A DNA stretch of 14,286 bases from Flavobacteriales bacterium (GTDB lineage: Bacteria > Bacteroidota > Bacteroidia > Flavobacteriales > Flavobacteriaceae). Each line of letters begins with the position of its first letter. Within the stretch, counting starts at the first letter, position 1. This document shows positions 1 to 5,669 of this stretch, in pieces. A program made the position numbers and the translations under genes. The stretch spans positions 1 through 14,286 of the forward strand of contig JALWYR010000188.1 in the NCBI GenBank assembly GCA_027003085.1. The letters are read 5' to 3'. Below the pieces are notes generated by a model. That model saw only the letters and a list, made by a program, of their open reading frames with translations, searched no databases and was not told the origin of the DNA.

Positions 1-35
1 CACACAATGCGACAAACCCGCGGGCGGTTTTCGCT

Positions 36-57
36 TTCAATATTAACAGTAGGAGAA
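36..57. repeat. Direct repeat, left copy, flanking the inverted-repeat element
   Basis: A 22-base stretch ending in CAGTAGGAGAA recurs at 222-243 with 19 of 22 positions identical. The two copies bracket the inverted-repeat element at 60-216. They are too long and too diverged for a fresh target-site duplication. They may be remnants of two tandem copies of a larger element, with the first copy starting before the window. The GC-rich sequence at 19-34 loosely resembles the element's right end, which fits that idea but does not prove it. Confidence 0.55.
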
Positions 58-59
58 CG

Positions 60-216
60 ATGTCATTCCGACGGAGTTTTGCCGGCGTCAGCAAGGCAAA
101 ACGACGAGGAATCTCTTCACGGATTGGGCAATAGGAACCTAATACTCCGCCCCGGATGAAACATCCGTGTTGCGATTTCTCAGTCGCGCCCTTCGGGCGC
201 TCCATCGAAATTACAT
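60..216. repeat. MITE-like intergenic inverted-repeat element
   Basis: The left end reads ATGTCATTCCGACGGAGT (60-77). The right end (199-216), read on the minus strand, is ATGTAATTTCGATGGAGC, so 14 of 18 bases match as terminal inverted repeats. Just inside them, GACGAGGAATCTC on the left has a counterpart GACTGAGAAATCGC on the minus strand near 175-187. Short elements that begin TGTCATT(T/C)CGA and carry GAAATCTC cores are familiar as dispersed intergenic repeats in Bacteroidota genomes (general knowledge, not a search result). There is no coding capacity. The internal segment at about 78-170 is not obviously palindromic. Confidence 0.6.
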
Positions 217-221
217 CCTGC

Positions 222-243
222 TTCAATGTTTTCAGTAGGAGAA
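222..243. repeat. Direct repeat, right copy
   Basis: This is the partner of the copy at 36-57. CAGTAGGAGAA is exact at 233-243, and the T/A-rich half before it has three differences. It begins five bases after the right end of the inverted-repeat element. Confidence 0.55.
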
Positions 244-364
244 TGTAAATCGGAAATCTTAAATCGGGTGTTCGGTGTTCGATATTCAAGCGCGATTTAT
301 CGCGCGCCAAAAAGCGCCAGGGATGGGAGCGGTTATGCGGCGAAGGGGCGAAAGTGTTTTTTGC

Positions 365-407
365 GCCGGCGCTGGGGGCTCCCGGAGGAAGAGACCGCAG
401 CGCCGGC
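365..407. repeat. GC-rich hairpin holding one AGACC repeat unit
   Basis: GCCGGCGCTG (365-374) and CAGCGCCGGC (398-407) form a perfect 10-bp GC-rich stem. The 23-nt loop contains GGGGCTCCCGGAGG followed by AGACC. That loop resembles the modules of the arrays at 6747-6957 and 13275-13684 (GGGCTCCGAGG ... AGACC). The region lies in the gene-free stretch upstream of etfB. The short reading frames across it are GC-rich and arginine-rich and do not look like genes. Confidence 0.6.
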
Positions 408-450
408 CATGCAAAAACCGACGCACCCGAGTCGCATTTAAGCGGACAGC

Positions 451-532
451 CCGGCGGCTGCCACGTGAACGTGCTGCCCGGACAAGCCGAAGGTGAAGGA
501 CGGCAGCTTACGTGAACGTGCGCAGCCGGGCG
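451..532. repeat. Two spaced copies of an imperfect palindrome
   Basis: ACGTGAACGTGC occurs at 463-474 and again at 510-521, 47 bases apart. Each copy sits in a wider imperfect palindrome, with GGCTGCC before and GCTGCCCGG after the first, and GGCAGCTT before and GCGCAGCCGGG after the second. Each can fold into a hairpin around ACGT-GA-ACGT. The pair ends about 50 bases before the inferred etfB promoter box. The role is unknown. It may be part of the GC-rich intergenic repeat system or a binding site. Confidence 0.5.
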
Positions 533-549
533 CCCAAAAAATCAAAAAA

Positions 550-567
550 TATTATGCATGCATAATA
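550..567. promoter_or_regulatory. 18-bp perfect palindrome, candidate operator of etfBA
   Basis: TATTATGCATGCATAATA is its own reverse complement. It covers the position where the upstream (-33) element of the etfB promoter would lie, given the -7-like box at 585-592. A second, nested inverted repeat pairs AAAAAATATT (544-553) with AATATTTTTT (573-582). A palindrome in this position is the usual arrangement for a dimeric repressor site. No regulator gene is nearby, so the operator role is inference. Confidence 0.5.
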
Positions 568-584
568 ATTCGAATATTTTTTCG

Positions 585-592
585 TATCTTTA
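585..592 (+). promoter_or_regulatory. Putative -7 box of the etfBA promoter
   Basis: TATCTTTA matches the Bacteroidota -7 consensus TAnnTTTG except for the last base. It ends 24 bases before the etfB ATG. No clear TTG lies about 20 bases upstream; the palindrome at 550-567 occupies that place. The same box, followed by AAACCG or TAAACCG, sits at the identical distance before the phosphohexomutase gene at the window's end. Confidence 0.45.
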
Positions 593-616
593 AACCGGAA
601 AACAAATGGCATCGCT

Positions 617-1363
617 ATGAAAATACTTCTTATGCTCAGTGTGGTTCCCGATACCACCTCCAAAATCAACTTTACCGACGACAACACCCGCTTCGATAAG
701 TCGGGCATCCAATTTGTGATGAACCCGCACGACGAATTCGGGCTCACCAAAGCCATGCAAATCAAAGAAAGCACCGGTGCCGAACTGCACGTGGTTCATG
801 TAGGACCACAGGCCTTCGAACCGGTGATGCGCAAAGTGCTGGCCATTGGCGCCGATAAGGCCTTCCGCATCGACATGGAACCGGCCGACAGCTACTCCAC
901 CGCCGTGCAGCTGGCCGCCTTTTTGAAAGACAAGGACTACGACCTGATTATTGCCGGCAAGGAATCGCTCGACTACAACGGTAATGCCGTGCACGGACTT
1001 GTGGCCGCCATGACCGGACTTCGCTTCGTGAATGCCGTGATGGGTTTGGAATTCAATGGCGATAAGGTTACGGTAACCCGCGAAATCGAAGGCGGAAAAG
1101 AAACCCTCGAAACCTGGCTTCCGTTGCTCATCGGTGGCCAAAAAGGCCTGGTTAAGGAAGAAGAACTGCGTATTCCGAACATGCGTGGCATTATGATGGC
1201 CCGCAAAAAACCGCTGGAAGTAATTCCGCCCGTCGAAGCCACGCAAGCCGTGGAATTCCTCCGCTTCGAAAAACCGCCGGCCAAAAGTGCGGTCAAACTG
1301 GTGGATAAAGACAATCTGGACGAACTCATCGATTTGCTCCATAACGAAGCCAAAGTGATCTAA
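617..1363 (+). CDS. etfB: Electron transfer flavoprotein, beta subunit
   Basis: This is the small subunit of the heterodimeric electron-transfer flavoprotein. The dimer accepts electrons from acyl-CoA and related dehydrogenases in the cytoplasm and passes them to the quinone pool via ETF:quinone oxidoreductase. In the family the beta subunit holds AMP and supports the alpha subunit's FAD. The 248 residues are the usual length. Family features visible are NPHDEFGL (36-43), AGKESLDYNG (113-122), the REIEGGKE stretch (155-162) followed by WLPLLIGGQKG, and IPNMRGIMMARKKP (186-199). ATG at 617 is chosen because the protein begins with the expected beta strand (MKILLMLSVVPDT) and lies 24 bases after a promoter-like box. 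etfA follows after 21 bases, so the two form an operon. No acyl-CoA dehydrogenase gene is in view. Confidence 0.95.
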   Translation: MKILLMLSVVPDTTSKINFTDDNTRFDKSGIQFVMNPHDEFGLTKAMQIKESTGAELHVVHVGPQAFEPVMRKVLAIGADKAFRIDMEPADSYSTAVQLAAFLKDKDYDLIIAGKESLDYNGNAVHGLVAAMTGLRFVNAVMGLEFNGDKVTVTREIEGGKETLETWLPLLIGGQKGLVKEEELRIPNMRGIMMARKKPLEVIPPVEATQAVEFLRFEKPPAKSAVKLVDKDNLDELIDLLHNEAKVI

Positions 1364-1384
1364 CCCATAAAAAACGAACCGACC

Positions 1385-2350
1385 ATGAACATCCTCATAT
1401 TTGCCGAACACAACCAAGGAAAACCCAACAAAACCGCCAAAGAATTGGCCTCCTACGCCCGCGCCCTTGCCGGCGAAGGCGGAACGGTAACGGCCCTGGG
1501 ATTCGGATTGCAAAGTCCCGAAGACCTTTATGCCTATGGTGTAAACCAAGTGCTCAATGTGGACGACGCCCGCTTTGGCTCGTTCAACGCCAAAGCTTAC
1601 GCCCTGGCCTTGCAACAAGCCGCAGAAAAAACCGGTGCCGATGTGGTGCTTGCCGGGCAAACCGCCGACGGGCAATACGTGGGCCCGCTACTAGCCGGAT
1701 TACTGGGTGCGGCCTACGTAACCCAAGTGGTTTCCTTGCCCGAAAACACAAATCCCTTGACCCTCAAACGCAAAAGCTTTTCCAACAAAGCCATTGCCAC
1801 GGTGCAAATCGACACGGAAAAGGCCGTGCTCAACCTGGCCAAAAATTCCTACGGCCTGCACGAAAATCCCGTAGGCGGAAGTGTGGAAAATTTTGCTCCG
1901 CAAGTGGACGACGCCGTTTTTGACGACATCCGAAGCGTCCGGGTAGAAAAAGCCACCGGCAAAGTGCCGCTTGCCGATGCCGAAATCATCGTGTCGGCCG
2001 GTCGCGGACTCAAAGGGCCCGAAAACTGGGGTATGATCGAAGAACTGGCTGACGTGCTTGGCGCTGCCACGGCTTGTAGTAAACCCGTGGCCGATATGGG
2101 GTGGCGTCCGCATACCGAACACGTGGGCCAAACCGGAAAACAAGTGGCACCCAACCTGTATATTGCCATTGGCATTTCGGGCGCCATTCAGCATTTGGCG
2201 GGCGTTAATTCGTCCAAAAACATTCTGGTGATCAATATCGACCCCGAAGCGCCCTTTTTCAAAGCCGCCGACTACGGCGTGGTGGGCGATGCCTTCGAAG
2301 TGGTGCCCAAGCTCATTGAAAAACTCAAAGCATTTAAAGCCGAACACTAA
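1385..2350 (+). CDS. etfA: Electron transfer flavoprotein, alpha subunit
   Basis: This is the FAD-binding large subunit of ETF, partner of the beta subunit encoded just upstream. The 321 residues are typical. The N-terminal half has the nucleotide-binding-like fold (MNILIFAEH; ADVVLAGQTADGQ at about 85-97). The C-terminal FAD domain is clear: SAGRGLKGPENW (204-215), then VGQTGKQVAPNLYIAIGISG (247-266) continuing AIQHLAG, and NIDPEAPFFKAADYGVVGD (284-302). These match the family's flavin-contact loops. A perfect 13-bp terminator hairpin stands about 100 bases after the stop codon, so etfBA appears to be a two-gene unit. Confidence 0.96.
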   Translation: MNILIFAEHNQGKPNKTAKELASYARALAGEGGTVTALGFGLQSPEDLYAYGVNQVLNVDDARFGSFNAKAYALALQQAAEKTGADVVLAGQTADGQYVGPLLAGLLGAAYVTQVVSLPENTNPLTLKRKSFSNKAIATVQIDTEKAVLNLAKNSYGLHENPVGGSVENFAPQVDDAVFDDIRSVRVEKATGKVPLADAEIIVSAGRGLKGPENWGMIEELADVLGAATACSKPVADMGWRPHTEHVGQTGKQVAPNLYIAIGISGAIQHLAGVNSSKNILVINIDPEAPFFKAADYGVVGDAFEVVPKLIEKLKAFKAEH

Positions 2351-2453
2351 TCCGATCCGAACAGAACCATTGACACCGGGTAATCCATAAAGGTTCAATT
2401 ATGAATTCTTGGTTAGGGATGCTTTGAGCACATTTTGATTTTGTCCGAATAAT

Positions 2454-2489
2454 AAAAGGCATCAAGACAAAACCGGCTTGATGCCTTTT
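2454..2489 (+). terminator. Rho-independent terminator after etfBA
   Basis: AAAAGGCATCAAG (2454-2466) pairs perfectly with CTTGATGCCTTTT (2477-2489) around a 10-nt loop. The 3' arm ends in TTTT, followed by GAATTTTCTTG. The flanking A and T runs make it usable in both directions, but only etfBA points into it from nearby. Confidence 0.8.
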
Positions 2490-2520
2490 GAATTTTCTTG
2501 TTCATAAGACATTATATTGA

Positions 2521-2534
2521 AAAACATATGTTTT
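2521..2534. other. 14-bp perfect palindrome in the gap after etfA
   Basis: AAAACATATGTTTT equals its own reverse complement. It lies 31 bases past the etfA terminator and about 400 bases before the next gene, in an A/T-rich stretch (2490-2730) where I see no gene. A further 8-bp inverted repeat, GGATGATT (2654-2661) with AATCATCC (2673-2680), follows. Neither is followed by a T run, so neither is a terminator. No role is assigned. Confidence 0.35.
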
Positions 2535-2730
2535 ACCCTATTTGGAAGACCCCACCTTCGACATTATTCCTTTCCAATTGGTTCCAAAGCTTTTGTATGT
2601 TAGGGTTTATTGCTACAAATCTAAATTCTATTTCCACTTTTGTCTATCTTGCCGGATGATTATTAGGAATAAAATCATCCAAAAAAATAAAGAAGGCCAT
2701 TCATTGAATTTCATTCGAATAAACTTTTTA

Positions 2731-2838
2731 GGCAGTCCCGGAGCATCCGAGTAAGGCCGGGAGGCCAAACCAGACAAGACACGGACTTTGTATAGGAAGC
2801 GGCAAAGCCGCAGACTTGCAAAACCGTGGAGAATCAGG
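2731..2838 (+). repeat. Degenerate copy of the GC-rich intergenic repeat
   Basis: After an A/T-rich gap the sequence turns GC-rich and purine-rich. It carries CAGACAAGAC (2771-2780), a hairpin GCGGC-AAA-GCCGC (2799-2811), AGAC again at 2812-2815, and CCGTGGAGAATCAGG, which resembles CCGTGGAGCAAGACC of the main arrays. AGAC-to-AGAC spacing is 35 bases. The similarity is partial, so this may be a decayed member of the array family at 6747-6957. No gene is supported here. Confidence 0.4.
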
Positions 2839-2931
2839 AAGAACTTAAAAACGGGCTGTAAAAAATAACTATCACTTGACTTCTCGTCATTGACGGCTTT
2901 TTACTACTTTTATAGTGTAAAAGATACCGGC

Positions 2932-3969
2932 ATGATAAAACGACTGATTGGGCTTTGGGGAATTACGGGCCTGCTTTGGTTGCTAACAGGATGTGGGGCC
3001 CACGAACGCATCAAGGTGAGCGATTATCCTGCGCCCAAGGCACCTGTTCCCGCCCGTGACAGCATCGTCATTCCTCCGGCCCTAAAACCGGGCGACACGG
3101 TGATGATTGTAGCACCGGCCGGCTATGTAAGCAACCGCAACGGCTATATCGAACGGGCCGATTCGCTGCTTCGTGCCTGGCATTTGGTGCCTGTGCACGG
3201 GCCCAACCTGATGGCCCGGCATTACAGTTTTGCCGGCACCGATGCCCAACGGCTTGCCGACCTGCAAGCGGCCCTGGACAACCCTTCGGTCAAGGCCATT
3301 TGGGCGGCACGGGGCGGATATGGCAGCGTGCGCATCCTCGATAGCATCGATTGGTCGGGATTTGAAAAGCATCCCAAATGGCTTATCGGTTTTTCGGACA
3401 TCACGGTTTTGCTCAATGCGCTGTATGTGAATGGTTATGCCTCCATCCACGGCATTATGCCCATCAGTTTGACGCATCCCACGCCCAAACGCAAACCGGC
3501 CCTGGTTACGCTAAAAAATCTGATGTTCGGCAAGCAACTGAGCTTTCGCATTCCGGCCGACACGGCCAACATCCGCGGCGAAGGCGAAGGAGAATTAATT
3601 GGCGGCAATTTGAGTATGCTAGTGAGTTTATTGGGCTCTCCGCAGCAATTGGACACCCGCGGAAAAATTCTTTTTTTGGAGGATGTGGACGAATACCCTT
3701 ATGTGTATGACCGGCTACTCTACGCCCTGGCCCGTGCAGGATATTTTGATCATTTGGCCGGCCTGTTGGTGGGCGATTTCTCGGCCAAGCACGGCAATGA
3801 GGCCTTCGGCGAAAACATCCGGCAAATGATTCTCAAACACACGCGCGGAAAGGGCTATCCGGTGGTGTTCGGTTTTCCGGCCGGACACGTGGTCAAAAAC
3901 TATGCTTTACCTTTCGGCAAACGGGCCCATATCAAGGTAACACGCCGGCGGGTAACGATCACATACTAA
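2932..3969 (+). CDS. LD-carboxypeptidase (S66 family) lipoprotein
   Basis: This is a serine peptidase of family S66. Characterised members cleave the L,D bond before the terminal D-alanine of murein tetrapeptides during peptidoglycan recycling. The catalytic triad can be read off: Ser132 in RGGYGSVR, Glu250 in LFLEDVDEYPYVYDRLL, and His319 in GFPAGHVVKNYALPFG. The opening LKPGDTVMIVAPAGYV (51-66) is also typical. The start at 2932 rather than an upstream TTG (2890) gives a proper lipoprotein signal: MIKRLIGLWG, a hydrophobic stretch, then lipobox LTGC with Cys21. The mature enzyme is therefore predicted to be membrane-anchored outside the cytoplasm, unlike cytoplasmic LdcA. It has 345 residues, about 40 more than soluble relatives because of the signal and linker. 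It stands alone and converges with the SIMPL gene 38 bases away; no clear terminator is seen between them. Confidence 0.88.
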   Translation: MIKRLIGLWGITGLLWLLTGCGAHERIKVSDYPAPKAPVPARDSIVIPPALKPGDTVMIVAPAGYVSNRNGYIERADSLLRAWHLVPVHGPNLMARHYSFAGTDAQRLADLQAALDNPSVKAIWAARGGYGSVRILDSIDWSGFEKHPKWLIGFSDITVLLNALYVNGYASIHGIMPISLTHPTPKRKPALVTLKNLMFGKQLSFRIPADTANIRGEGEGELIGGNLSMLVSLLGSPQQLDTRGKILFLEDVDEYPYVYDRLLYALARAGYFDHLAGLLVGDFSAKHGNEAFGENIRQMILKHTRGKGYPVVFGFPAGHVVKNYALPFGKRAHIKVTRRRVTITY

Positions 3970-4007
3970 CCGGATGAAAGTTTCAGGCCCACGGTAAGCG
4001 GTATTTT

Positions 4008-4739
4008 TTATTCGAGAACGAATATGACCTTGACCTTGGCCTTAAATTTTATTTTTTTAATGTCCAAAACGACTTCTTCGGATTCGGCCCTTTGGCCGTA
4101 AATCGAAGGAGATACAATACCTCTCACTGCTATCCTTGCACCGGCCACCCTGCCGCTTAACGCCTGTTCGATGGATTCTCTACCGTAATAAACATCCGTA
4201 ATGTAAATGGCTTTCCCGACTTTCTGTTGCAAGGGTTCAACCATTTTATCGGCAATACGCTTGGCCTTGGCCACGGCTTTGGCTTTCAGTTCCAATAACA
4301 GTTGGTCGGTTTTGGAATATTCCACCCGGTCGATGGCCACATTGGAAATACCTGCACGTTCCAAACCGCTCATTAGCTTTTCCACCGTTTGCGCATCGTG
4401 AACCAATAAAGAATACATTTTTGATTTTATGATTTTTGTGCCGCTTAAAAAGAATTTTTTGTAGCTGCTGGTGTAGTCCAAAACGGTGAGATTTTTGGCT
4501 GCATCAATATGCAAGGAATCCAGCACTTTCAGCATCCGTGCTTCCAGTTCTTCGGTTGATATTCTATCCTTTTTATCGCGCTCGTTCAATTGGATAAACA
4601 AATAAATGTTGTCCGGCACCACGGCCGTATCCACTTCGGCAAGCGTTTCCAAATAAGGTTGGCGGGTAAAATCTTCGGTTTGTGCATCTGCTTGAAAAAA
4701 CCACAGTCCGAAAAAGAGTAAAACAGCAAGATTTTTCAT
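4008..4739 (-). CDS. Secreted SIMPL-domain (DUF541) protein
   Basis: This 243-residue protein has a clear signal peptide (MKNLAVLLFFGLWFFQADA, likely cut before Gln20), so it should be periplasmic or outer-surface. The rest resembles the SIMPL/DUF541 family: an N-terminal strand segment (about 28-60), a helical segment around 60-80, a middle strand-helix unit with YSLLVHDAQTVEKLMSGL (108-125), then the long helix ELKAKAVAKAKRIADKMVEP (150-169). A C-terminal strand VVLDIKKIKFKAKVKVIFVLE ends the protein. Family members are membrane-associated or periplasmic proteins of mostly unknown function. The gene begins 12 bases after the DUF4349 gene ends, so the two are almost certainly co-transcribed. 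Family assignment rests on the overall pattern, as there is no catalytic motif to check. Confidence 0.75.
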   Translation of the reverse strand: MKNLAVLLFFGLWFFQADAQTEDFTRQPYLETLAEVDTAVVPDNIYLFIQLNERDKKDRISTEELEARMLKVLDSLHIDAAKNLTVLDYTSSYKKFFLSGTKIIKSKMYSLLVHDAQTVEKLMSGLERAGISNVAIDRVEYSKTDQLLLELKAKAVAKAKRIADKMVEPLQQKVGKAIYITDVYYGRESIEQALSGRVAGARIAVRGIVSPSIYGQRAESEEVVLDIKKIKFKAKVKVIFVLE

Positions 4740-4751
4740 AGGAATTTGTGT

Positions 4752-5558
4752 TTAGGATTTATTTTTTTGCTTAAAAAATTTAATTACCAACAGCATTACC
4801 AAACCAATAAGGATGAATGGCCACAGGCCGGTGAGCACTACAAAAAACATAACAAAATTGTTCCATCCGCTTTTGAAGGCGTCTTTAAACTTTTGGCTCC
4901 AATGGCTTGTGCGTGGAATTTTTTTGTAGAAACTCAGGGTCAGGGTGGCGTAGGAAACCCGGTTTTGCAAGTATTTCAAACGGCCCTCAATGGATTCGAT
5001 TTCGGCACGCAGCATACCGATTTGTTTTTCGATTTCCAGAATTTCGTTTACGTTTTTGGCTTTTTGAAGCAATTGCAGGTAGCGCTGTTCCAATTCTTTT
5101 TTGGTTTTGAGCCGTGCACGCACATCCAGGAATTCTTCGGTTACGTCTTTTACTTTGATTTCTTTGCTGTCGAATTTTTCAACGCCCCGGGTGGCATCGG
5201 CCAAAAAGCGGTCGAAATCGGCTGCGGGAACACGAATCACCATGGTAACACTAATCCGTCCGGTGGATTTATATTCCCTGTCCGAGGCCATATAGGCCTT
5301 GTATTTCCTCACGGCATCCAGAATGTTTTTTCGGGTCCGGGTCAAATCATTGGTTTGAAATTCCACATGCCCTTCTTCGATGAGCTTCCTCTCGATGTCA
5401 ATGATATCGGAAGTTTTTTGTTCCACGGGAGTGGAAGCGGTTTTAAGGTTTATCAATTGGCGTTTGGCTGTTTCGAAACCGGTATTCGAAGCTTTGTGGT
5501 TGCAAGCCGTGATGCTTAGTAGAATCAAAAATAACGGAAGAAGAAAGAATTTTTTCAT
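4752..5558 (-). CDS. DUF4349-domain lipoprotein with coiled coil and C-terminal membrane segment
   Basis: The 268-residue product starts with a lipoprotein signal (MKKFFLLPLFLILLSITAC, lipobox Cys19). The DUF4349 pattern follows: IDIERKLIEEGHVEFQTNDL (about 54-73), RISVTMVIRVPAADFDRFLA (101-120), and KVKDVTEEFLDVRARLKTKK (135-154). A predicted coiled coil runs over about 145-200 (EIEKQIGMLRAEIESIEGRL). Then comes a short strand region (SYATLTLSF) and a hydrophobic helix at 234-261 with a basic tail (FFKQKNKS). This layout fits a protein held at a membrane at both ends. Function is unknown for the family. It is the first gene of a two-gene unit with the SIMPL protein. The upstream region (5559-5669) is A/T-rich and shared with the divergent DUF3667 gene; I see no convincing minus-strand promoter box. 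Confidence 0.82.
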   Translation of the reverse strand: MKKFFLLPLFLILLSITACNHKASNTGFETAKRQLINLKTASTPVEQKTSDIIDIERKLIEEGHVEFQTNDLTRTRKNILDAVRKYKAYMASDREYKSTGRISVTMVIRVPAADFDRFLADATRGVEKFDSKEIKVKDVTEEFLDVRARLKTKKELEQRYLQLLQKAKNVNEILEIEKQIGMLRAEIESIEGRLKYLQNRVSYATLTLSFYKKIPRTSHWSQKFKDAFKSGWNNFVMFFVVLTGLWPFILIGLVMLLVIKFFKQKNKS

Positions 5559-5651
5559 GGATGTTTATTTTTTAAAACGAAGGATTGGTGATAAAATTAT
5601 TAAAAAAATTGCCATTTCGATTAAGTAGGCAAAAGATTTTAGTGTTTTTCT

Positions 5652-5659
5652 TATATTTG
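5652..5659 (+). promoter_or_regulatory. -7 promoter box before the DUF3667 gene
   Basis: TATATTTG is an exact match to the Bacteroidota -7 consensus TAnnTTTG. It ends only 10 bases before the ATG at 5670, so the transcript would start a few bases before the start codon and be nearly leaderless. No good TTG is found about 20 bases upstream. Confidence 0.5.
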
Positions 5660-5669
5660 ATTACGTATC

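Noticed and set aside
226..699. Short plus-strand frames upstream of etfB
   Set aside because: They cross the hairpin and palindrome region, are arginine-rich and overlap one another in different frames; the last runs into etfB out of frame.
590..1675. A 361-codon open frame on the minus strand across etfB and the start of etfA
   Set aside because: It lies antisense to two well-recognised genes; the product is Gly/His/Phe-rich, as expected for the complement of coding DNA, and matches no family I know.
2542..2754. A 70-codon frame starting with TTG in the gap after etfA
   Set aside because: There is no promoter-like box, the translation shows no domain, and it ends inside the degenerate repeat.
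2890..2931. TTG start 42 bases upstream of the LD-carboxypeptidase ATG
   Set aside because: The extra 14 residues would precede the lipoprotein signal and spoil its basic N terminus; ATG 2932 gives a standard signal.
4746..5519. A 257-codon plus-strand frame opposite the DUF4349 gene
   Set aside because: Antisense to a gene with a lipoprotein signal and known domain; Phe/Gly-rich shadow translation.
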